DNA of 64,000 nucleotides from NCBI GenBank assembly GCA_034090045.1, contig JAXDTI010000003.1, positions 124,001 to 188,000 on the forward strand. The letters run 5' to 3'. This DNA is from JAXDTI01 sp034090045. Lineage in GTDB: Bacteria; Actinomycetota; Actinomycetes; Actinomycetales; Actinomycetaceae. Made by a program: the position numbers and the translations under genes. Below, one piece after another: positions 25,206-32,978 of this stretch (the stretch's first letter is position 1; every line of letters starts with the position of its first letter). The notes beneath the pieces are model-generated. The model was not told the origin of the DNA. It worked only from the letters and a program-made list of their open reading frames with translations, and ran no database searches.

Positions 25206-26024
25206 TTATCCGGCCAGATACTGTTTCACCTGCGCCATTTGGGTGGCGATGGTGCCATCAAAGTTGTCGGATCCCAACGAGACTCGCATCCCGCCAACCA
25301 GTTCCGGATCGATAGCGACCGAAACCGCAATCGGGGTTCCGTATTTGTTTTCGAGTGCCTGCTTCAAACGCTCCAACTGCTGCTCGCTGGGTTCGACAGC
25401 GGCACGCACCAGAGCTAAACGCCGCCCACCGGCTTCGGTAATCTGCGTTCCCAGTTCCCGCAGTCGAATACGTACGGGACGATCATCAGCATCAGCCACT
25501 GCCCGCTTGAGCAGCACCATGGCGCAATCGGAAATTTTCCCCTGGAAAACCCGATCCACCAGAGAGTCCCGTACAGCCTGCGATGCTCCGTTGACATCCT
25601 CCAGGGCGATACGCAAATCGCGCTGTTCGGAGAGCAGCTCATGGACGCCGAACATCTCTTCACGCAGCTGGTCAAGCTCTGAGGCTAAACGCGCCTGTGA
25701 GATAACCGCATCCACACCTACAATAATGACAGCCTCAATCAAATCCGCCGGATGCGACCAACGCTGCTGGGCAAAAACTCGAAGTACATCTGAAATCACG
25801 GTATAGGGCTGGTCTGCGGTCAACCTATCTGCCAGTTTCTCGCGATCGGAGATGGAACGCCCCGGATCGGTTAATAGATCAGCCGCCCGTGCTGTGGCAT
25901 CCAAAGAATCAGAAAGCGCGAAGAAACGTTTCGCAATCTCCAGACCCCTGTCAGCGAACTTCGATTCCTGCTCCGCCCAGGCTGACCTGCCTGCGGAGAG
26001 TGCTGCTGCAGATGATGCTTGCAT
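25206..26024 (-). CDS. atpH: ATP synthase F1 delta subunit
   Basis: 272 residues; peripheral stalk subunit that joins b to the top of alpha3beta3. The hallmark C-terminal motif ISVAIDPELVGGMRVSLGSDNFDGTIATQM-like region is present (written here in the shorter form VAIDPELVGGMRV). It is longer than E. coli delta (177 residues), as is usual in actinobacteria. It overlaps atpF by one base (TGATG), indicating translational coupling. Confidence 0.94.
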   Translation of the reverse strand: MQASSAAALSAGRSAWAEQESKFADRGLEIAKRFFALSDSLDATARAADLLTDPGRSISDREKLADRLTADQPYTVISDVLRVFAQQRWSHPADLIEAVIIVGVDAVISQARLASELDQLREEMFGVHELLSEQRDLRIALEDVNGASQAVRDSLVDRVFQGKISDCAMVLLKRAVADADDRPVRIRLRELGTQITEAGGRRLALVRAAVEPSEQQLERLKQALENKYGTPIAVSVAIDPELVGGMRVSLGSDNFDGTIATQMAQVKQYLAG

Positions 26025-26593
26025 CAGTTCTCACTGGCACCTTTCCCGCCGGCACCGGCCTCCGACAGCTCCACACTCTCCAAGAAACGGTCTATTACCC
26101 GCGCGGACAGTTCCGTGTCTTTGAGCTGCTCGCCAACGATCTTTTCAGCCAATTCGGTTGCGAGCATACCGACGTCGGCACGCAGCGAAATCTCTGCTGC
26201 CTGGCGTTCCGCCTCGATTTGTCGCTGCGCATTGGCGATAATCCTATCCGCCTCGACCTGAGCTTTCTCCTTCGCTGCCGCAATGGTCTGCTTCGCCTGT
26301 CCGGAGGCTTCCTCGCGAATTTTCGCTGCGGTCTGCTGAGCTTCAGCTATTTCGCGTTCCGCACGCGAAGAAGCATCAGCCACCTGGGTCTTCGCTTCTT
26401 CTGCCATTGCCAGTCCGCTCTCGATACGCGATTGGCGCTCATCGAGAATCTGGTTCAGCTTCGGCAACGCGAACTTCACCACTACAACGGCGATAATCGC
26501 GACACAGATAGCCGACCAGATGATCTCTGAAACCTCAGGGATCAACAGGCTGTGCTGCTTTTCCTCCGCGGCGGCTAGTACTATGTTCCCCAT
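26024..26593 (-). CDS. atpF: ATP synthase Fo b subunit
   Basis: 189 residues: one N-terminal TM helix (about 25-45, IIWSAICVAIIAVVVVKF) and a long Ala/Glu/Lys coiled coil that forms the stator stalk. It has a Gly-rich C-terminal tail (AGAGGKGAS). Its position between atpE and atpH is standard. Confidence 0.95.
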   Translation of the reverse strand: MGNIVLAAAEEKQHSLLIPEVSEIIWSAICVAIIAVVVVKFALPKLNQILDERQSRIESGLAMAEEAKTQVADASSRAEREIAEAQQTAAKIREEASGQAKQTIAAAKEKAQVEADRIIANAQRQIEAERQAAEISLRADVGMLATELAEKIVGEQLKDTELSARVIDRFLESVELSEAGAGGKGASEN

Positions 26594-26614
26594 CGATTCA
26601 CAACCCGCAAATCT

Positions 26615-26866
26615 TTACTGGAACAGGAAGCCGGTAACGATAGCGATCAGCGCCAGCGCCTCGGTAAGCGCCGCACCAATGAACATATTGGTGGTGAGGG
26701 TGCCGCGCATTTCCGGCTGACGAGCCATCGCCTCCTGGGTATGACCGAAAATCAGGCCGATACCAATACCGGGGCCGATAGCGGCCAGACCGTAACCGAT
26801 AGCTCCAGCCGAGCCTGAAAGTGCATCCGCGGCGGCCGGGACGATGGTTGCGAGAGAACCTATCAT
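26615..26866 (-). CDS. atpE: ATP synthase Fo c subunit
   Basis: 83-residue hairpin of two TM helices forming the rotor ring. The Gly-rich first helix (AIGPGIGIGLIFG), the polar loop RQPE and the proton-binding glutamate in GAALTEALAL are clear. The Gln and Ser/Thr ligands typical of Na+-binding rings are not at the expected places, so H+ coupling is likely. The start MIGSLA at 26866 is preferred because GGAAAAAGAA precedes it; the longer frame to 26896 adds a charged, non-homologous leader. Confidence 0.95.
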   Translation of the reverse strand: MIGSLATIVPAAADALSGSAGAIGYGLAAIGPGIGIGLIFGHTQEAMARQPEMRGTLTTNMFIGAALTEALALIAIVTGFLFQ

Positions 26867-26920
26867 TTCTTTTTCCTTTTCTCTAGTTGTTCCCAAATAT
26901 CCTTTGAGAAGATTCGGGTG

Positions 26921-27733
26921 TCAGTGTGAATGCACCGACAGGTTGATATAGACGGTGGTCAAAATCGCGAAAATATAGGCCTGCAGGCAGGCAATGAAAA
27001 CCTCGAAGCAAATCATCACCAGTGCCGACGCGAAAGTGAGCACCCCGAAAGCCTTAAAAGCCGTATCCGCGTAGATCAGTAGGAAGTTCGTTGAGATAAA
27101 GCACAGCGCCAGTAGCATATGCCCCGAAACCATATTTGCTAAAAGTCGGATAACCAGTGTGAACGGTCGCAGAATAAAGGTCGAAATGAACTCCAGCGGG
27201 GTGAGCAGGATATAGGCGGGCTTCGGCACTCCCGGCGGGAAAAGTGCGTCCTTCAGGAAAGCCATACCGCGATACTTGAAACCGGAACCCACAAACACCA
27301 CCCAGGAAATCGCGGCCAACACTATCGGTACCGCTACCTGTGCGGAACCTGCAATGTTCAACCCCGGAACTATACCGGTCAGGTTGAAGAACAAAACCAT
27401 CAGGAAAATCGTGGTGATCAGCGGAGCGTACTTGCGTCCCAGCTTCGGACCGAGTACCTCCTCAGCGATATTTTTCTGGGCAAAGCCCAGAATAAACTCG
27501 ACCACCAGCTGCCCCTTACTGGGAACTACTTTCGAGCGGGCGGCAAAAAAGCCCAGAAGCAACACGAGAACAATCAAAGCAATGAGCTGCACCATGTTGA
27601 TACGGTTCAGACCCTCAAGAATTGTTCCATCCAGGAACGGGAACGAAGGTGGGAAGAACTCGTCAATCGTTGGAGGCTCGAATTGCTTGGAGGCAGCAGT
27701 AACGATAGTCGTATCCAACAAAGCAGTCAGCAC
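26921..27733 (-). CDS. atpB: ATP synthase Fo a subunit
   Basis: 270-residue, five- to six-helix stator subunit with the proton half-channels. The essential arginine lies in VIRLLANMVSGHMLLAL, and the C-terminal helix contains FEVFIACLQAYIFAIL. It starts at a GTG with GGAGGTAGG upstream. The gap to atpI is 120 bases and AT-rich; I see no clear promoter there. Confidence 0.96.
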   Translation of the reverse strand: MLTALLDTTIVTAASKQFEPPTIDEFFPPSFPFLDGTILEGLNRINMVQLIALIVLVLLLGFFAARSKVVPSKGQLVVEFILGFAQKNIAEEVLGPKLGRKYAPLITTIFLMVLFFNLTGIVPGLNIAGSAQVAVPIVLAAISWVVFVGSGFKYRGMAFLKDALFPPGVPKPAYILLTPLEFISTFILRPFTLVIRLLANMVSGHMLLALCFISTNFLLIYADTAFKAFGVLTFASALVMICFEVFIACLQAYIFAILTTVYINLSVHSH

Positions 27734-27853
27734 CGGCGCCTACCTCCGTGTCGCATCGTGGTAACGGGGAGATTTCCTCACCAATCCAGGATACTTCAGA
27801 TACCGGATCGGCATGGGCGAAAACCTATATAACAAAAATATCACGATATCGAG

Positions 27854-28282
27854 CTATTTTTCGAATCCATCATCCGAGACAATAGGGGCTCCAATGGCGA
27901 GCCTGGCAGACCAAAGAGTCCAGGTCTCAACCCCCACCATGATCAAAATCTGCGCCAACAGGGTAACCACCAGCATTCGGGGTTCCACGGCGAGACTGCC
28001 TTTCGCCAGGGTCAATGCCAAAATGAGCGCCAGTAACTTAATCAGATAAGACCCCATCATAATCGCCATCAAATAGTCACTATGGAACACGGCAAAACGA
28101 TTAGCCAAAGCCGTCACCAGTAACAACACGCCGCTTATTCCGGTTGCGAGGCCGGCGGCTACCAGCCAGGTTTTCCCCAGAAAAAAGCCGACAAGTAGCG
28201 AGCTAAACGAAATGATCACCCAGGCCAATACCATGACACGAACCGTGTGACCCCAGGCATCACTGATGCTTTTCGAGCGCAT
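27854..28282 (-). CDS. atpI: AtpI-like ATP synthase accessory membrane protein
   Basis: 142 residues, four hydrophobic segments (for example MVLAWVIISFSSLLVGFFLG and AAGLATGISGVLLLVTAL). The position between wecA and atpB equals that of mycobacterial Rv1303, an AtpI-like protein thought to assist Fo assembly. Start 28282 has AGGAGGGG 3 nt upstream and overlaps the wecA 3' end by 23 bases. Assignment rests on topology and position more than on sequence motifs. Confidence 0.75.
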   Translation of the reverse strand: MRSKSISDAWGHTVRVMVLAWVIISFSSLLVGFFLGKTWLVAAGLATGISGVLLLVTALANRFAVFHSDYLMAIMMGSYLIKLLALILALTLAKGSLAVEPRMLVVTLLAQILIMVGVETWTLWSARLAIGAPIVSDDGFEK

Positions 28283-29375
28283 GTCCCCTCCTGCGTAAAC
28301 CCGGAAGCGCAATCACGGTAATCAGAACTGAAACCACAATAGCCACCAAAAAACCAATGAGAACCTCGAATGCCGGGAGCGCAATCAAGGCGACCGCCGG
28401 GAGCGCAAAAGCCGCTGCCCACAGATACATTATCAGCACAGCTCGTGAATGCGAATGCCCCAAAGCCAGGAGACGGTGATGCAGATGCATACGGTCAGGA
28501 TGGAACGGGGACTCCCCGGCAAGCAAACGACGCGACACCGCCATTATCGTATCCAACAACGGCAACAGCAGCACCGCCAGTGGCAGCAAAATAGGTAACA
28601 AAGCAGGCAAAATTTGTGATCTACCCAAAAGTTCCGGATTAATCTGACCGGTCACAGTGATAAAGGCAACCGCAGTCAGATAGCCCAGCAGCATCGACCC
28701 GGAATCTCCCATGAAGATACTGGCAGGATGAAAATTGAAAACCAAAAAGCCCGCACAGATACCAACCATTATCGCCATTTCAAGAGCCGCGAGCGAGGCA
28801 TAACTTTGCGAGTTCGACAGTCGAATAAGCAGGTAGGAATAGAGAAAGAACGCCAAACCGCCAATGCCGACGGTTCCGGCCGCCAGACCGTCGAGACCGT
28901 CAACAAAATTTACGGCGTTGATAGCAACCACCGTTACCAGTACGGTCAAGATAATACCTAAACGCACTGAACCGACCGTCATGCCGAAAACTGGAACAGA
29001 CACCATTTGCACACCACCCCAGGTCACGGAACCGGCAATCAGCATCTGACCGGCGAGCTTTGCCCACCAATCCAACTCCCAGAGGTCATCTATGACACCT
29101 AGCAGGCAAATCGCTACTCCACCAATCAGGATAGTCCAACCCTGGGGGTCAACAAAAAGTCTGCTCAGATAGGACGTTGATGAAGCAAAAACAATCGCAA
29201 CTGCGAAACCTAGAAGCATAGCCACCCCGCCCAGCCTGGGTATCGGCCGGGTGTGAACATCACGAGTCCGCACCGGAGTTAAGGCACCGAATACCAGGGC
29301 GGCTCGGCGCACAATCGGAACGAAAAGTACCGTGACCGCCAACGCCAGAAGCGCAAGGAGCATATAGGTTCTCAA
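28260..29375 (-). CDS. wecA: Polyprenyl-phosphate GlcNAc-1-phosphate transferase (WecA/TagO type)
   Basis: 371-residue integral membrane enzyme with about 11 TM segments. It moves GlcNAc-1-P from UDP-GlcNAc onto the polyprenyl carrier, starting arabinogalactan-like, teichoic-acid-like or other wall polymers. Family motifs: RDVHTRPIPRLGG, AVNFVDGLDGLAAG (Mg2+-binding Asp), FNFHPASIFMGDSGSMLLG, and HPDRMHLHHRLLALGHS (HIHH-type). It overlaps tsaC upstream by 4 bases. The order matches mycobacterial rfe (Rv1302). Confidence 0.93.
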   Translation of the reverse strand: MRTYMLLALLALAVTVLFVPIVRRAALVFGALTPVRTRDVHTRPIPRLGGVAMLLGFAVAIVFASSTSYLSRLFVDPQGWTILIGGVAICLLGVIDDLWELDWWAKLAGQMLIAGSVTWGGVQMVSVPVFGMTVGSVRLGIILTVLVTVVAINAVNFVDGLDGLAAGTVGIGGLAFFLYSYLLIRLSNSQSYASLAALEMAIMVGICAGFLVFNFHPASIFMGDSGSMLLGYLTAVAFITVTGQINPELLGRSQILPALLPILLPLAVLLLPLLDTIMAVSRRLLAGESPFHPDRMHLHHRLLALGHSHSRAVLIMYLWAAAFALPAVALIALPAFEVLIGFLVAIVVSVLITVIALPGLRRRGHALEKHQ

Positions 29376-30007
29376 GAGTTCTCCTCCAACTGCACCACCC
29401 GAGCTACCTGTGAAGCAGAAAGGGCGCCCTGACGCAAAATTTTGGGGTAGCGATCGACACAGCTGACGATTGTTGAAGGCACCGGACCTGGGGTAGAGCC
29501 ACCGTCGATATAGACCGACACCGTATCCCCAAAATAGTCCATGGCGCGTTTACAGTCGGTAGCCGGATCTTTACCGTGAAGATTAGCTGAGGTCACCGCC
29601 AGCGGTCCGAGAGCCGACAGCAGCTGCAAAGCCAGGTCATTGTCGGGTTGCCGGAGCGCCACGGTAGTACCGGTAGGGGTATCCTTGCCGCTTGGCCAAG
29701 GCAGCTTTGCCGAGGTCTCAATAACCAGGGTCAGCGGGCCTGGCCAGAAATACTCCGCGAGTGAGAGCGCAAATTCCGGTAGCCTTCCAAAGCTAACCTC
29801 AGCACTGTTCAAGTCAGCGACCAGCACGGGAGGAGGTTGGAGCAACTCTCTATGTTTTGCACCCAGTAGCGAGGCAACCCCACCGGGGGTCAGGGCTGAA
29901 GCAATACCGTAAACCGTGTCGGTGGGCAGCACAAGCAACCCGTTATTGTCGAGTGTCTCCCGAAGCTGTTCGATGTTTGCAGACAGCGATTCAGCCGTTA
30001 TCAGCAT
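29372..30007 (-). CDS. tsaC: L-threonylcarbamoyladenylate synthase
   Basis: 211 residues, Sua5/YciO/YrdC fold. It makes threonylcarbamoyl-AMP from threonine, bicarbonate and ATP for the t6A37 modification of ANN-decoding tRNAs. Visible motifs: LVLPTDTVYGIAS, KHRE (KxR), FWPGPLTLV and VTSANLHGKDPA. It is the short form, without the Sua5 C-terminal domain. It overlaps the LAxTG protein gene by 7 bases upstream. Confidence 0.93.
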   Translation of the reverse strand: MLITAESLSANIEQLRETLDNNGLLVLPTDTVYGIASALTPGGVASLLGAKHRELLQPPPVLVADLNSAEVSFGRLPEFALSLAEYFWPGPLTLVIETSAKLPWPSGKDTPTGTTVALRQPDNDLALQLLSALGPLAVTSANLHGKDPATDCKRAMDYFGDTVSVYIDGGSTPGPVPSTIVSCVDRYPKILRQGALSASQVARVVQLEENS

Positions 30008-30420
30008 CGGATTGTAACCTCTCTGGGAGTCAATGAGCGCAAGGTCAGAAGTGCAGCACCAGCCGAGAGCAGCGAAGTAGAAAAGAGTAGGGTATAGAGC
30101 GAGTCTGTGAGCTCCTCGCCGGTATCAGCCAACTCCTTCGTTTTTTCGCTGTCAGCTATCGGGTTCGAAACCGGTGCTTTTTCCTGCGATTTCATCGTAT
30201 TCGCTGTAGGCGTGGCACTGGGTTTCTCCGATTTTGGTGGTTGTTTTACAACCTGATTCGGCACCGGGGTGGGCATGGGGGTGGCGGGAGCCTCCGTATA
30301 GGTGTATTTTGCGGCTGCTACCTGAGGTAGAGGCAGAGTAAAAAGCGCAGTAGCTAAACCGAAAAGCACAGCCAACACAATCAGCTCTATCGCTGCGGCG
30401 TGTTTAGCTGCTGTGCTCAA
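30001..30420 (-). CDS. Small cell-wall-anchored protein with LAxTG sorting signal
   Basis: 139 residues. An N-terminal hydrophobic segment (about 10-33) acts as signal or anchor, followed by a Pro/Thr/Lys stalk (APATPMPTPVPNQVVKQPP) and a C-terminal LADTGEE, hydrophobic stretch (YTLLFSTSLLSAGAALLTL) and basic tail (RSLTPRE). That tripartite end is the sortase signal in its LAxTG form, associated with class E sortases of actinobacteria. No enzymatic domain is seen. The TTG start is decided by GGAGG 4 nt upstream. It sits between prmC and tsaC, which are normally adjacent or nearly so. Confidence 0.75.
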   Translation of the reverse strand: MSTAAKHAAAIELIVLAVLFGLATALFTLPLPQVAAAKYTYTEAPATPMPTPVPNQVVKQPPKSEKPSATPTANTMKSQEKAPVSNPIADSEKTKELADTGEELTDSLYTLLFSTSLLSAGAALLTLRSLTPREVTIRC

Positions 30421-30471
30421 TGCCCCTCCTGACCCGTGTGCTTAATGCAAATGATACACGCTGAAAACTGC

Positions 30472-31356
30472 CTAGTTAATGGCTCGCAACGCGCGTGGCT
30501 TCGCATTCAAATCCGAAAGCGTTTCAAAGGCGGGAAAACCCAGTCTCGCTGCGGCAGCCGATACTGCCTCAGCCTGCGTTTCATCGTGCTCCATATAGAG
30601 GTATCCACCGGCAGCGAGTAATCCGGACGCCACCTGCAACACCGCGAGCGGAATCTCGGTGCCGCCGCCATCTCCACCCCAGAGAGCGACCGTCGGATCT
30701 GCTGCGACCTCGGGGGAAACTGCTGTGCCCGGCGGAACATAGGGAGGATTACTTATCACCAGTTGAGCTGCCGCCAAATCGGTCAGGTGCCGATCAGTGG
30801 GGTCGGTAACATCTGCCAGGCGGCAGTCATAATTGGGGATTTTCAGGCGCTCAGCCTGCCTAAGCGCAAAACTCACGGCATGATGGTCTATATCAAAACC
30901 TATAACCTGGGTATTCGGAAAATCACGAGCCAGCGACAGTCCGATAGCGCCGGAACCAGAACACAGGTCATAGATATATTTCGGTGCTATCCCAGCCTTT
31001 TTCAGGTCAGTAGTCGCGGTCTCAGTGAGCCATTCGGTTTCCGGTCGGACAATGAAAATGCCGGGCTCCGCATCTAGTCGAAGACCACGAAAAAACATTC
31101 GGCCGGTGATGTGCTGCAGCGGTTCGCGACCGATCCGGCGGTTCACCATCTGTTCGTATTCGCTGAGCTCCTCGGCGCTCATCTGCATCGGAACTTGAAA
31201 GAGAGAGTCTGCGCCATAGAGAGCACAAATCAGTTCCTCGGCATCAACTTTCGGGGAGTTCACGCCGGCTGCCTCTAACTCGTCTTTTGCCCAGCAACGC
31301 ACCCGTCCGAGCAGCGCCGGTGCAGCATATCCGCTGGAGTGGAAAAAAGCGCTCAA
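30472..31356 (-). CDS. prmC: Release factor glutamine N5-methyltransferase
   Basis: 294 residues; methylates the glutamine of the GGQ motif in release factors. It has an N-terminal helical domain (VRCWAKDELEAAGVNSPKVDAEELI) and a SAM-binding domain with YDLCSGSGAIGLSLA and the catalytic NPPYVP motif. The likely TTG start overlaps the prfA stop (TTGA), coupling it to its own substrate gene. Confidence 0.94.
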   Translation of the reverse strand: MSAFFHSSGYAAPALLGRVRCWAKDELEAAGVNSPKVDAEELICALYGADSLFQVPMQMSAEELSEYEQMVNRRIGREPLQHITGRMFFRGLRLDAEPGIFIVRPETEWLTETATTDLKKAGIAPKYIYDLCSGSGAIGLSLARDFPNTQVIGFDIDHHAVSFALRQAERLKIPNYDCRLADVTDPTDRHLTDLAAAQLVISNPPYVPPGTAVSPEVAADPTVALWGGDGGGTEIPLAVLQVASGLLAAGGYLYMEHDETQAEAVSAAAARLGFPAFETLSDLNAKPRALRAIN

Positions 31357-32432
31357 AGCTGAGCCAATCTGTGTTCCTCATCCATTCGAATCGCCGAATC
31401 AATGACCGGCTGCAGGTCACCTCCCAAAACCTGATCGAGGTTGTAAGCCTTGTATCCGGTTCGGTGGTCAGCAATCCGGTTTTCCGGAAAATTATAGGTT
31501 CGGATACGTTCGGAACGGTCAACGGTACGTACCTGGGAGTGGCGAGCCTCGGCAGCTTCGGCTTCACGTTTGGCTTGCTGGTCGGCTTTCAGTCGGGCAC
31601 GCAGCACCCGCATCGCGGCCTCACGGTTTTGAATCTGGGATTTCTGATCCTGCATGGAAACCGTGATTCCCGTGGGCAGGTGGGTGATTCGCACCGCCGA
31701 GTCGGTGGTATTAACGCTCTGTCCACCCGGGCCGGAGGAACGAAAAACGTCAATACGCAGGTCATTTTGGTTAATTTCTATCTCGTCTTCGGTTTCAACC
31801 TCGGGAAATACCAGCACGCCGGCTGCAGAAGTGTGGATACGCCCCTGCGATTCGGTAACTGGAACACGCTGCACTCGATGCACACCGCCCTCGTATTTGA
31901 GCTGTGCCCAAACCCCGTCCTCGGGAGCCGGATTACCACGCGCCTTTATCGAAATCTGGGCGTCCTTTACCCCGCCAAGGTCGGACATATTGGCGCTCAA
32001 CACCTCAAACTTCCAGCCCTTTGATTCGGAAAAATGTTGGTACATGTGCATCAGGTCAGCGGCAAAAAGCGCGGATTCTTCCCCTCCGGCACCGGCTTTT
32101 ACCTCCATGATCACATCGGATGCGTCATCTGGGTCACGGGGGGCTAACACCTTTTTCAGGTTCTCTCCAGCCTGCTCGATGCGCTCCCGCAGGGCGGGCA
32201 ACTCGGCGGCGAAATCGGGGTCATCAGCAGCCAACTCGGTTGCGGCATCAAGGTCCGAATCGGCATCCTGCCAAACCTTATAGGCGTCAGCCACCCGGTT
32301 CAACTCCGCTAGACGCCGCCCGGCGGCACGCGACTTTGCCTGGTCTGTCAAAACCTCCTCACTGGCCATGGACTCGGCCACCTGGCGCCGCTCCGCCATC
32401 AGAGAATCCAGCAACTCGGTATTGAAATCCAT
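31353..32432 (-). CDS. prfA: Peptide chain release factor 1
   Basis: 359 residues; reads UAA and UAG and triggers peptide release. The GGQ motif is in FRSSGPGGQSVNTTDSAVR. The stop-codon tripeptide expected as PxT near residue 185 is in the segment PVTESQGRIHTS (PVT). The ATG has GGGGAGCG upstream. It is flanked by rpmE upstream and prmC downstream, the standard order. Confidence 0.97.
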   Translation of the reverse strand: MDFNTELLDSLMAERRQVAESMASEEVLTDQAKSRAAGRRLAELNRVADAYKVWQDADSDLDAATELAADDPDFAAELPALRERIEQAGENLKKVLAPRDPDDASDVIMEVKAGAGGEESALFAADLMHMYQHFSESKGWKFEVLSANMSDLGGVKDAQISIKARGNPAPEDGVWAQLKYEGGVHRVQRVPVTESQGRIHTSAAGVLVFPEVETEDEIEINQNDLRIDVFRSSGPGGQSVNTTDSAVRITHLPTGITVSMQDQKSQIQNREAAMRVLRARLKADQQAKREAEAAEARHSQVRTVDRSERIRTYNFPENRIADHRTGYKAYNLDQVLGGDLQPVIDSAIRMDEEHRLAQL

Positions 32433-32468
32433 TTCACGCTCCCCTATTTCCGGTACCCATGTATAGCA

Positions 32469-32507
32469 AGAGGCGCCGACAACCTAAACTTGGGTGCCGA
32501 CGCCTCT
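32469..32507 (-). terminator. Hairpin after rpmE
   Basis: 12-bp stem with two G-U pairs (32496-32507 with 32469-32480), 10 bases past the rpmE stop, plus an inner ACC/GGT pairing. No T-run follows, so it may act as an attenuating or mRNA-stabilising hairpin within rpmE-prfA. Confidence 0.6.
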
Positions 32508-32516
32508 GCGGTAAAG

Positions 32517-32735
32517 CTATTTGTTTTTTTGACGCTTGCCGTAGCGAGCCTCGAAGCGAGCGACACGTCCACCGCTGTCCAGAATCTTTTGTTTGCCGGT
32601 ATAGAACGGGTGGCAAGCGGAACAGACATCAACGCGCATAACGCCGCTGGTCATCGTAGATCGAGTTTCAAACTCGTTCCCGCAGGTGCATGTAACCTTG
32701 GTGGGTACATATTCGGGGTGAATTCCCTGTTTCAT
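32517..32735 (-). CDS. rpmE: 50S ribosomal protein L31, zinc-binding form
   Basis: 72 residues. Cysteines in TCTCGNEF and VDVCSACHPFYTGKQK form the zinc site of the C+ type of L31, the form released under zinc starvation in species that also carry a C- paralogue. The ATG at 32735 has GGAGG 5 nt upstream; a 32-codon in-frame extension upstream looks unlike L31 and is rejected. It is the first gene of the rpmE-prfA-prmC series. Confidence 0.95.
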   Translation of the reverse strand: MKQGIHPEYVPTKVTCTCGNEFETRSTMTSGVMRVDVCSACHPFYTGKQKILDSGGRVARFEARYGKRQKNK

Positions 32736-32913
32736 TTTTTCCTCCATCTCGGCCGCCGGGTCCGCTGGCATCTGACCTTTGGTGAACCGGAACCGGATAT
32801 AGATTATTGCAGGTTTAGATTGTTTTGTCATCTGTGTAGCTACCTGTAGCGTGTTCGTGAGCGGCTATTGGTATTGCTGGGAACAATATGTGAGGCAACT
32901 CAAAGTTTTCGAT

Positions 32914-32942
32914 AAGACAGATTTATGTTTTCTCACTAGAAT
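32914..32942 (+). promoter_or_regulatory. Promoter of the L,D-transpeptidase gene
   Basis: AAGACA (32914-32919), 17 nt, TAGAAT (32937-32942). It lies 36 bases before the GTG at 32979 in an AT-rich stretch. The 243-base region 32736-32978 between rpmE and this gene holds nothing else I can name. Confidence 0.65.
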
Positions 32943-32978
32943 CATTTTTAGTAATCATTTCGCGAAGTGGAGAGATAC

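Noticed and set aside
32736..32831. 32-codon N-terminal extension of L31
   Set aside because: L31 homologues begin at MKxGIHPxY, and the Shine-Dalgarno sequence is placed for the internal ATG at 32735.
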